Assembly: GCA_964455395.1 (NCBI GenBank)
Contig: CAYVWB010000124.1
Location: 1 to 6,198, forward strand
Length of the DNA: 6,198 bases
Direction of reading: 5' to 3'
Source of the DNA: CAYVWB01 sp964455395
GTDB taxonomy: Bacteria > Desulfobacterota > Desulfovibrionia > Desulfovibrionales > Desulfovibrionaceae
Shown here: positions 1 to 5,329 of the stretch, in pieces
How positions within the stretch are numbered: position 1 is the first letter of the stretch
How the letters are laid out: every line of letters starts with the position of its first letter
Program-made: the position numbers and the translations under genes
The notes under the pieces: model-generated
The model's input: only the letters and a program-made list of their open reading frames with translations
Databases searched by the model: none
Told to the model about the DNA's origin: nothing

Positions 1-59
1 CCTTCCCAAACTTTTTGATAGCGAGCTGCAGGTGAAAAAAATACGCAAAAATAATTGTA

Positions 60-91
60 AAAGTCTTTGGACAGGGGGTCCGGGGGAAAAG
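60..91. repeat. G-tract intergenic element downstream of ychF
   Basis: A short element with the order AAGTCTTTGG, ACAGGGGGTCC, GGGGGAAAAG lies 37-68 bases past the ychF stop. Read on the minus strand, which is the direction of ychF transcription, it gives GGAC-CCCCT-GTCC (a 4-bp stem with a 5-base loop) followed by A- and T-rich sequence with several T runs. The stem is short for an intrinsic terminator, so termination here is only possible. From memory, near-identical 'GGGGGTCCGGGGG' elements are scattered between genes in Desulfovibrio-type genomes, often as longer inverted repeats. Here only one half seems present. The rest of bases 1-127 is AT-rich and I see no gene in it. Confidence 0.4.
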
Positions 92-127
92 ATTTAGAAA
101 CACTCCCTAAAATCCATCAATGCATGA

Positions 128-1225
128 TCATACGTTGAAAAGAAAGTGGACCACGTCGCCGTCCTGCATCACGTACTCCTTGCCTTCCACGCGCAACACG
201 CCGGCGGCGCGGCAGGCGGCTTCGGAGCCGTGCGTGACGTAGTCCTCATAGGCGATGACCTCGGCGCGGATGAAGCCGCGTTCGAAATCCGTATGGATGA
301 CGCTGGCGCACTTGGGCGCTTTCCATCCCTTCTGGACGGTCCAGGCGCGCACCTCCTTCTCGCCGGCGGTGAAGTAGCTGATGAGGCCCAGGGTTTCGTA
401 GCCTGTGCGGATGACCTGTTCCAGCCCGCCGATGGAGACGCCGTATTCCTCCATGTATTCGGCGGCTTCCTCCGGCGAGAGGGAGAGCAGCTCTTCTTCC
501 ATGCGCGCGCAGATGCGTACGGTCCGGGCGCCGCGGGATTCCGCCAGCTCGCGGACCTTGGCGGCCAGGGGTGGCTCCTCGGTCAAGCCGCCTTCATCCA
601 CGTTGGCGCAGTAGATGACGGGTTTGTCCGAGAGCAGTCCCAGTTCCTTGCGGCGCTTTTCGAAGTCGTCCGAGCCTTTGGGGAAGGCGGCAGCCGGTTC
701 GCCGGCGGCCAGGTGGTCGCGCATGGCGGTCAGCTCCCCAGCCACGCTTTGAAGCTTCTTGTCCCCTTTGGTCTGTTTGGTCACGCGCTCCGCAGCGGCC
801 TCCACGCTTTGGAAATCGGCGAGGAGCAGCTCCGTCTCGATGGTTTCGATATCGCGAACGGGGTCCACGTCACCGTCCACGTGGGCGATGTCGTCATCCT
901 CGAAACAGCGCACCACATGGAGGATGGCGGAGGCTTCGCGGATGTTGGCGAGAAACTTGTTGCCGAGGCCCTCGCCTTTGGAAGCGCCCCGCACGAGACC
1001 GGCGATATCCACGAAATTCACGGTGGCGTTGAGCACGCGCTGGGGTTTGACGAGTTCGGCGAGCTTCTCCAGGCGGTGGTCCGGCACAGGGACCACGGCC
1101 TTGTTGGGCTCGATGGTGCAGAAGGGATAGTTGGCGGCTTCCGCGCACTGGGCTTTGGTCAGCGCGTTGAAGAGCGTGGACTTGCCCACGTTGGGCAGGC
1201 CGACAATGCCGATCTCGAGGGCCAT
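128..1225 (-). CDS. ychF: Ribosome-associated ATPase YchF (Obg family, OLA1 type)
   Basis: This is a full-length (365 aa) YchF, a cytosolic P-loop ATPase of the Obg/TRAFAC class that binds ribosomes and is linked to translation and oxidative-stress control. The P-loop GLPNVGKS is at residues 9-16 and the G3 motif DIAG at 73-76. The G4 position reads NVDE (208-211) instead of NKxD; this NxxE form is the family signature and explains the preference for ATP over GTP. A helical insert lies between about residues 125 and 195. The C-terminal TGS domain spans about 280-363 and includes the segment ISYFTAGEKEVRAWT. The ATG start is supported by GAGGT six bases upstream and by normal family length. 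The gene is transcribed divergently from the PilZ gene and probably alone. In many bacteria ychF follows pth; no pth is seen here. The assignment is close to certain. Confidence 0.97.
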   Translation of the reverse strand: MALEIGIVGLPNVGKSTLFNALTKAQCAEAANYPFCTIEPNKAVVPVPDHRLEKLAELVKPQRVLNATVNFVDIAGLVRGASKGEGLGNKFLANIREASAILHVVRCFEDDDIAHVDGDVDPVRDIETIETELLLADFQSVEAAAERVTKQTKGDKKLQSVAGELTAMRDHLAAGEPAAAFPKGSDDFEKRRKELGLLSDKPVIYCANVDEGGLTEEPPLAAKVRELAESRGARTVRICARMEEELLSLSPEEAAEYMEEYGVSIGGLEQVIRTGYETLGLISYFTAGEKEVRAWTVQKGWKAPKCASVIHTDFERGFIRAEVIAYEDYVTHGSEAACRAAGVLRVEGKEYVMQDGDVVHFLFNV

Positions 1226-1275
1226 GGTCTACCTCGCGTCGTGTGTGAGCGGGCTTCCGGGGGTGAACGCCGCGG

Positions 1276-1289
1276 CGGGCAAAGGCCCG
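1276..1289 (-). other. Small hairpin in the ychF leader
   Basis: Within the predicted untranslated leader of ychF, CGGGC at 1276-1280 pairs with GCCCG at 1285-1289 around a 4-base loop (CTTT on the ychF strand). It lies about 50 bases before the start codon and has no T tract after it, so it does not look like a terminator. It could affect mRNA folding or stability, but no known riboswitch or leader family is recognised. Confidence 0.3.
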
Positions 1290-1364
1290 TGCCGTCACCT
1301 CCGCGTTCTGCTGAAGTCTGCAGCTGCGGCGACGTCAGGAAGTCAGCGCGGAGTGCGCATATTG

Positions 1365-1377
1365 CGCGCATTGCGCG
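1365..1377. repeat. CGCGC-ATT-GCGCG palindrome with repeated ATTGCGCG
   Basis: CGCGC (1365-1369) and GCGCG (1373-1377) form a 5-bp inverted repeat with a 3-base centre. The unit ATTGCGCG occurs twice in succession (1361-1368 and 1370-1377 in phase), and a related TGCGC-ATATT-GCGCA inverted repeat overlaps its left side. The cluster lies some 25-35 bases downstream of the expected ychF transcription start. It could be a protein-binding site or an mRNA hairpin, or simply GC-rich sequence; I cannot name a regulator. Confidence 0.25.
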
Positions 1378-1407
1378 GAAAAGGCCCACCGTTGGACAAA
1401 CGATTCG

Positions 1408-1435
1408 AATATACCGTGGCCATGGGACGCGTCAA
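1408..1435 (-). promoter_or_regulatory. Predicted sigma70-type promoter of ychF
   Basis: On the minus strand TTGACG (plus-strand 1430-1435; five of six consensus bases) is separated by 16 bases from TATATT (1408-1413; five of six). Transcription would begin near 1401, giving ychF a leader of about 175 nt. This is the best promoter-like pair in the window and it points towards ychF, with no other minus-strand gene in between. It is a sequence match only. Confidence 0.6.
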
Positions 1436-1559
1436 GACGTGAGGCGGAAACGGTTCAGCGCGCGTGAGGGCGGAGTCCTCGAGGCGCGATTTCCCACGCC
1501 AGCCGACATCAATCAACAATACCCTCCACAACCCGATGATAACAAGAATTTTCATGAAA

Positions 1560-1591
1560 TGCTAGAATGTTAAAGAAAATTTAGATATACT
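1560..1591 (+). promoter_or_regulatory. Candidate promoter zone of the PilZ gene
   Basis: An AT-rich island (about 1505-1600) in otherwise GC-rich sequence precedes the PilZ gene. It contains TGCTAGAAT (1560-1568), which fits an extended -10 element (TGn followed by a five-of-six match to TATAAT), and a second -10-like TATACT at 1586-1591. Neither has a convincing -35 box at the right distance. Starts near 1575 or 1598 would give leaders of about 55-77 nt. I found no flagellar-sigma or sigma54 pattern here, which matters because PilZ genes are often co-regulated with motility. Confidence 0.4.
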
Positions 1592-1601
1592 CTAGAAAGC
1601 T

Positions 1602-1619
1602 CGTCGGTTTTGTCCGACG
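1602..1619 (+). other. Perfect 6-bp hairpin in the PilZ leader
   Basis: CGTCGG (1602-1607) and CCGACG (1614-1619) are exact inverted repeats around TTTTGT. The stem sits immediately after the TATACT box and ends about 20 bases before the Shine-Dalgarno sequence. There is no T run after it, so it is not a normal terminator. It would be at the very 5' end of a transcript starting near 1598, where a hairpin can protect mRNA; as DNA it could equally be an operator. Function unknown. Confidence 0.4.
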
Positions 1620-1640
1620 TTTGGTGGTTCCATTCTATCG

Positions 1641-1646
1641 AGGAGG
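1641..1646 (+). promoter_or_regulatory. Shine-Dalgarno sequence that fixes the PilZ start
   Basis: AGGAGG lies five bases before the ATG at 1652. It decides between that ATG and an in-frame TTG at 1610 that would add 14 residues (beginning MSDVWW) but has no ribosome-binding site and overlaps the upstream hairpin. Confidence 0.8.
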
Positions 1647-1651
1647 ATTCT

Positions 1652-2155
1652 ATGGAAGACGCCATCATTTATCTGGAGGAGGAGCCCGCCGCAGAGTCGT
1701 ACTGTTACGCGTGCGGGGCGGAGAAGCGCGTCCATGTGGGCCTGCACGGCGCCGCCATGCAGTGCGTCCACTGCGGGGGCCGCGCGTTCATTCTTGTGGA
1801 TCACCCCAAGGAGCGCCGTTTGAGCGTGCGCTATCTGTTCCCGGAAGCCGCTGTCCACCTGGGGCCTGCGTTGGGTCTGCGTCAGGTGGTGGACGTGAGC
1901 TTGCGCGGTTTGTCTTTTCAGATGGACCGGTTGAGCGAGTTGGCTGCGAACGATCTGCTGGTGGGGCGGCTGCGGCATCCCGGTCTGGCCATGGAGCCGA
2001 CGCCGCTCAGGATGCGGGTGAAGCGAACCCGGCGGGGAGTGGCGGCGTGTTGTCTCAACGAGACGCGTCGCGCCGAGCAGCACATGGCCGAGGCCATCCG
2101 CGCCATGCTCACTCACCGGGAGTCGGGTCGATTCGCCGAGGCTGCTTCGGCGTAG
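1652..2155 (+). CDS. Zinc-ribbon PilZ-domain protein, probable c-di-GMP receptor
   Basis: This 167-aa cytosolic protein joins two recognisable parts. The N-terminus has two CxxC pairs (C18/C21 and C38/C41), separated by 16 residues, which fits a small zinc ribbon. The rest resembles a PilZ domain: RxxxR at R56-R60 (RLSVR) and (D/N)xSxxG at D81-G86 (DVSLRG). These are the two conserved c-di-GMP-binding motifs of PilZ, with about 20 residues between them as usual. A helical C-terminal tail follows (about 130-160). No signal peptide or membrane segment is present. From the family, a role as a c-di-GMP effector in motility, adhesion or secretion is likely, but no neighbouring gene names the process; it stands alone, divergent from ychF. 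The ATG at 1652 is preferred over the TTG at 1610 because of its strong ribosome-binding site. The PilZ call rests on motifs; the zinc site is inferred from cysteine spacing. Confidence 0.85.
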   Translation: MEDAIIYLEEEPAAESYCYACGAEKRVHVGLHGAAMQCVHCGGRAFILVDHPKERRLSVRYLFPEAAVHLGPALGLRQVVDVSLRGLSFQMDRLSELAANDLLVGRLRHPGLAMEPTPLRMRVKRTRRGVAACCLNETRRAEQHMAEAIRAMLTHRESGRFAEAASA

Positions 2156-2402
2156 CGCGGTCTGCGGGTCGAACGGTTGAGCAGGATCCGGCAGGCGGCG
2201 GTCGTCGATTCATGACGGCACGTGATCAGGCGGACACCTGCAGGGGTGGAGGAACGACGCCGCCGGTCGCCGGTCGTCCGGGTGTCCTCGTGACGGCGCG
2301 GGTCAGTACGCCCGCCCGTCGCGAGGGAGCCGGCCCCGTACGTTGCGACTGCCGACGCGGAGGGGTGGTTTGTTGCGATTGCGAGGGTGCGTGGACGCGA
2401 CG
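2156..2402. other. Convergent intergenic gap with inverted repeats
   Basis: This stretch separates the ends of the converging PilZ and permease genes and I see no convincing gene in it. It can fold: GGACACC (2232-2238) pairs with GGTGTCC (2281-2287), and inside that loop ACGAC (2254-2258) pairs with GTCGT (2273-2277). A tandem 7-mer, GCCGGTC twice, lies at 2262-2275. No T run follows the stems on either strand, so this is not a classical bidirectional intrinsic terminator. It may be a factor-dependent termination zone or a 3'-end stabilising structure. Confidence 0.35.
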
Positions 2403-3194
2403 TCACACGATGAGCCGCTTCTTCATGGCCTTGAGCGCCAGCCACGTGAACAGCGCGATGAAGCCGAGCAGGTAGGCGACATTGAACAGGGGGTTGGATT
2501 CCGTGAGGCCCAGAGCGGCGTACCGGGCGAGCTCCACCACGTGGTAGAGGGGGAAGATGACGGCGATGAGCGGTCCCAGTTCGCCCACGCCGGAGACGGG
2601 GAAGAAGGTTCCCGAGAAGAGGAACATGGGGGTGACGAAGAGGAAAATGGGCAAGTTGAACATGTCGATGGTGGGGATGATCCCCGTGAAGAACATGCCC
2701 ACGGCCGCAAAGCCCAGCCCCGCAAGGAAACCCAGTGGAATGCACAAAAGCCCCCACGGGAACGCCACGAAGCCCAGGGGGATGAGCACCGCGAGCATTA
2801 CCGTGACGGCTGCGGCGGCTTTGGTGGCGGCCCAGACGATTTCCGCGATGACGACTTCCTCCAGGGAGACCGGGGTGGAGACGATGGCGTCGAAGGTGCG
2901 CTGGTAATACATGCGCACGAAGGACGCGTAGGTGGTCTCGAAGAACGAATTCCACATCACTGCGGTGGCCACCAGCGCGGGAGCCATGAAGTCCACGTAG
3001 GAGAGCTGCGCGCCAGCGAACTCCACGCCGCCCACCAGTCCTGAAAAACCCAGTCCGAACGCTATGATGTAGAACGCCGGCTCCAAGAGCGGCACCAGGA
3101 AGTTCACCCGCCAGATGCGGCGGTACGTCACCAGATTGCGCAGCCATACGTGGCGAAACCGCCCGGAGATGGCGTTCAGCTGGGGTGTGCTCAT
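2403..3194 (-). CDS. ABC-2 type permease, NodJ/DrrB-like
   Basis: This 263-aa integral membrane protein is the transmembrane half of an ABC exporter. It has about six hydrophobic segments (near residues 33-54, 69-90, 119-139, 147-173, 178-198 and 236-254) and a basic cytosolic N-terminus. The segment around residues 94-108 (RMYYQRTFDAIVSTP) matches the conserved region of NodJ-type permeases, which contacts the ATPase; EP at 38-39 and AFGLG at 45-49 are also typical. Its ATG overlaps the stop of the ATPase gene (ATGA, 3191-3194), so the two are translationally coupled and surely form one transporter. The first Met after the overlap gives normal family length; the same frame stays open further upstream inside the ATPase gene, but that part is not coding. 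NodIJ exports lipo-chitooligosaccharides in rhizobia, but relatives carry drugs, polysaccharide precursors or unknown cargo, so the substrate cannot be stated. Confidence 0.9.
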   Translation of the reverse strand: MSTPQLNAISGRFRHVWLRNLVTYRRIWRVNFLVPLLEPAFYIIAFGLGFSGLVGGVEFAGAQLSYVDFMAPALVATAVMWNSFFETTYASFVRMYYQRTFDAIVSTPVSLEEVVIAEIVWAATKAAAAVTVMLAVLIPLGFVAFPWGLLCIPLGFLAGLGFAAVGMFFTGIIPTIDMFNLPIFLFVTPMFLFSGTFFPVSGVGELGPLIAVIFPLYHVVELARYAALGLTESNPLFNVAYLLGFIALFTWLALKAMKKRLIV

Positions 3195-4120
3195 TCTCGC
3201 AGCTCCCGTCCTGTTATTCTCAGGAAGACGTCCTCCAGCGTGGCGGGCCGGAAAGTGCAGGCGTGTTTGCAGAAGCGTTCGCGGACCTCGCGCTCCACTT
3301 CCGGATCGGAGGCGTAGATGAGCACCCGGCGCTCCAGAGCGTCGTAGGCCAGCTCTTTTTCGCGGAGGAAGTCCAACACGGCGTCGTCGGGCTCCTCGAT
3401 GTCGAGCACGGCGTCGCCCACGTGTCTGGCGATGAGCGCGCGGGGCGATCCCTCCACCAGAATTTCCCCGTGATCCATGATGATGAGGCGGTCGCAGAGG
3501 GACTGCGCCTCCTCCATGTAGTGCGTGGTCAAGAGCAGGGTCAGCCCCTGTCGCTTGAGAGCCCGCAGCCGTTCCCACACCTGGTGGCGCGATTGCGGAT
3601 CAAGCCCCGTGGTGGGTTCGTCCAGAATGAGCAGCTCCGGCCGGGAGACCAGGGCCCGCGCCAGCTGCAGACGCCTCGCCATGCCCCCGGAGAGCTCCAT
3701 GACCTTGGCGTTGCGTTTGTGGGTGAGGGCGAAGAAGTCCAGCAACTCCTCGGCGCGTTGTTGGGCTTGAGCGCGGGGAATTTCGTAGTAGCGCGCGAAG
3801 AGCGTCAGGTTCTGCGCCACCGTGAGGTCCGGATCCAGGGTGTTTTCCTGGTGACAGACGCCCAGCTTGCCCCGAATGGTCCGCCACGCGTCGCGGATGT
3901 CCAGCCCGAAGGCTTCGATGCGGCCGTCGTCCATGGGCGAATGGCCGTAGAGCATCCGGATCATGGAGGTTTTGCCCGCGCCGTTGGGGCCCAGCAGCGC
4001 GAAGAACTCTCCTTGTGCGACTGCGAAGGAGACGCGGCGCACGGCTTCCACCGCGCCGAAGCGTTTGACCACGTTTTCCACCCGCACCACGGGGGTGTTG
4101 CTGTCCTGCGGAGCGTCCAT
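3191..4120 (-). CDS. ABC transporter ATP-binding protein, NodI/DrrA-like
   Basis: This 309-aa cytosolic ATPase powers the permease encoded immediately downstream. All the motifs are intact: Walker A GPNGAGKTS (44-52), Q-loop Q91, signature LSGGM (143-147), Walker B with LILDEP (164-169), D-loop (GLD, 172-174) and H-loop H200 in TTHYMEEA. The C-terminal region from about 215 is the extension usual in the NodI/DrrA/CcmA group of exporters. The ATG start at 4120 has a poor ribosome-binding site: AGGCGG abuts the start codon with no spacer. Translation may therefore depend on ribosomes arriving from the 16-codon frame that ends 9 bases upstream. It probably belongs to the operon that begins with the RdgC-like gene. 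It is confidently an exporter ATPase; the NodI label reflects family resemblance and does not imply nodulation. Confidence 0.94.
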   Translation of the reverse strand: MDAPQDSNTPVVRVENVVKRFGAVEAVRRVSFAVAQGEFFALLGPNGAGKTSMIRMLYGHSPMDDGRIEAFGLDIRDAWRTIRGKLGVCHQENTLDPDLTVAQNLTLFARYYEIPRAQAQQRAEELLDFFALTHKRNAKVMELSGGMARRLQLARALVSRPELLILDEPTTGLDPQSRHQVWERLRALKRQGLTLLLTTHYMEEAQSLCDRLIIMDHGEILVEGSPRALIARHVGDAVLDIEEPDDAVLDFLREKELAYDALERRVLIYASDPEVEREVRERFCKHACTFRPATLEDVFLRITGRELRE

Positions 4121-4129
4121 CCGCCTACA

Positions 4130-4180
4130 CTAGCCCATTTTCCGCGGAACCGGGAAGGGCTCCGGATCTTTTTTTCTCAT
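4130..4180 (-). CDS. Possible 16-codon coupling ORF between flavoprotein and ATPase
   Basis: An ATG that overlaps the flavoprotein stop (ATGA, 4177-4180) opens a 16-residue frame beginning MRKKDPEPF and ending at a TAG (4130-4132), 9 bases before the ATPase ATG. It fills nearly the whole gap between the two genes. It has no Shine-Dalgarno sequence of its own, so it would be read only by re-initiating ribosomes. The likely role, if any, is to carry ribosomes to the ATPase start, which itself has a weak site. The peptide is basic at the start and proline-rich and resembles nothing I know. It could be a chance frame. Confidence 0.25.
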   Translation of the reverse strand: MRKKDPEPFPVPRKMG

Positions 4181-4770
4181 GGGTGGGCGCGCGGGGGCTT
4201 CTCGAAGAGGGAGGCCGCCATGGCGTCCAGGTCCCGGAGGGCGGTGGGGTGGGCGTGGATGTCTTGCGGTTCGTAGACGCCGGTAGCGCGAGTCAGGCGG
4301 CAGCTGTCGAAACCCAGATAGCGCGTGAAGAAGTACTCGTAGCGCGGGTAGATGTCTTCGAACCGCTCCGGCTTGGGGTGGCCCTGGGCGATGCACCAGC
4401 CCATGGCCTTGCCTGGAGCCAGCCGCGACTTGTGCGGGACGCGCGCGTAGTCCGCCACCAGGAAGGAGAAGCAGCGGTCGATGAACCCTTTGAGCTGCGC
4501 CGAGACTTCCCCGAAGTACACCGGCGTCGCCACCACCAGCACGTCGCACGCTGCCACGGCCTCCAGGGTGGGGGCGAGGTCGTCCTGCACCACGCAGGCT
4601 TCCGTGCGCTGCTTGCACGCATAGCAGGCGATGCAGCCGGTGTAGTCCATCCGACCCAGGTTGAAGGCCTGGACGTCGTGGTCGGAGGCCTCGGCCCGAC
4701 GCTCCAGCGTTTCCAGCATGGCGGCGCAGTTGCCGCGCCGGGGGCTGCCCAGAATGGTCACGATGCGCAT
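4177..4770 (-). CDS. Iron-sulfur flavoprotein, NAD(P)H/FMN reductase-like flavodoxin fold
   Basis: The 197-aa product has a flavodoxin-like fold. The N-terminal strand runs into the FMN phosphate-binding loop GSPRRGN (8-14), and the segment TPVYFGEVSAQLKGFIDR, beginning near residue 81, is the second FMN-contact region typical of the family. Between them, cysteines C46, C49, C52 and C59 make the compact pattern Cx2Cx2Cx6C. This fits the CX2CX2CX4-7C motif of iron-sulfur flavoproteins (Isf), which holds a [4Fe-4S] cluster near FMN for electron transfer in anaerobes. The protein is probably cytosolic and may be a homodimer or tetramer as in the family. A GGAG site six bases from the ATG supports this start. 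It lies 25 nt after the 174-aa gene and 56 nt before the ATPase. Its partner and substrate are unknown; nothing adjacent suggests a pathway. Confidence 0.87.
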   Translation of the reverse strand: MRIVTILGSPRRGNCAAMLETLERRAEASDHDVQAFNLGRMDYTGCIACYACKQRTEACVVQDDLAPTLEAVAACDVLVVATPVYFGEVSAQLKGFIDRCFSFLVADYARVPHKSRLAPGKAMGWCIAQGHPKPERFEDIYPRYEYFFTRYLGFDSCRLTRATGVYEPQDIHAHPTALRDLDAMAASLFEKPPRAHP

Positions 4771-4795
4771 GACGTTCTCCAGTGATTCGAGGGTG

Positions 4796-5320
4796 CTACT
4801 CGACGCGTTCGATCCATTGTCGGAAGGCCGCCACTTCCTCGCCCCACGCCGTGCCGAAACGCCTATCCAGAAACTGCGCGTAGACGGCGTCCAGGTAGTC
4901 CAGGCACTTTTCCATCAGATAAAGCTTTTCCAGCAAGGGCGCGTCCGGGTCATCGCCTTCCTCCAGCTTCGTCTCCACTTTGGGGGTGCGCATGCTGGAG
5001 ATGGAGAAGTCCTCGGCCTTGAGGGTGAGGGACCAGTCGTCTTCGTCGCGGGTGATGCGGACGAGCGCGCGGTTGACTTTCTTGCCCGTGGTCAACCCGA
5101 GTCGGGCTTCGCGCAGTTCGCTCATGGGGCCGGAGACCGTGGCCGTCTCAAGGCTGTCTCCCTCGCCGCCCTGCACGGTCACGCGTTGTTCCATATGCAG
5201 CTCGAAAACCTCGCCATCGCGCTCGAACCGTCCAGCCACGGCTTCACTCTTGTACCATAGCCAGGTCAGGAAGTCCTGTCCCAGCACCGCGTCCTGCATC
5301 TGTCCCAGGTAGAGATCCAT
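4796..5320 (-). CDS. Uncharacterised 174-aa protein coupled to the RdgC-like gene
   Basis: I do not recognise a named family with certainty. The 174-aa product is soluble, has no signal peptide, membrane segment or cysteine cluster, and is rich in acidic residues. It starts with an aromatic segment (FLTWLWYKSE, about 17-26) and a probable beta-rich middle. An acidic stretch (EEGDDPDAP) comes near residue 125, and a helical C-terminus with LEKLYLMEKCLDYLD follows. AAGGA lies about seven bases before the ATG and directly follows the stop of the RdgC-like gene, and the two genes are only 9 nt apart. Such tight coupling suggests that the proteins work together. Since the upstream protein corresponds only to the N-terminal part of E. 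coli RdgC, this one may supply a diverged C-terminal part, but I see no clear sequence match to it. I have a vague memory of similar pairs in Desulfovibrio-type genomes. Confidence 0.8.
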   Translation of the reverse strand: MDLYLGQMQDAVLGQDFLTWLWYKSEAVAGRFERDGEVFELHMEQRVTVQGGEGDSLETATVSGPMSELREARLGLTTGKKVNRALVRITRDEDDWSLTLKAEDFSISSMRTPKVETKLEEGDDPDAPLLEKLYLMEKCLDYLDAVYAQFLDRRFGTAWGEEVAAFRQWIERVE

Positions 5321-5329
5321 GGCGTATCC

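Noticed and set aside
146..1573. A 475-codon open frame on the plus strand opposite ychF
   Set aside because: It is antisense to an unmistakable ychF gene, shows GC-rich shadow composition (many H, G, A, F, D) and no recognisable domain, and has no ribosome-binding site.
1571..1598. TAAA as a flagellar-sigma (FliA) -35 box for the PilZ gene
   Set aside because: No GCCGATAA-like sequence occurs at the expected spacing.
1610..1651. TTG start that would lengthen the PilZ protein by 14 residues
   Set aside because: No ribosome-binding site precedes it and it overlaps a hairpin; AGGAGG stands five bases before the ATG at 1652.
2113..3147. A 344-codon minus-strand frame overlapping the permease
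   Set aside because: It is very rich in R, H, G and P, typical of an out-of-phase frame in GC-rich DNA. The overlapping frame encodes a clear ABC-2 permease.
4150..4176. Terminator-like CCGG/CCGG stem followed by seven T on the plus strand
   Set aside because: The stem is only 4-5 bp and no plus-strand gene lies upstream for it to terminate. On the minus strand the order is reversed.
3185..4276. A 363-codon plus-strand frame opposite the ABC ATPase
   Set aside because: It is the antisense shadow of a gene with all the ABC motifs intact; no domain or start site is seen.
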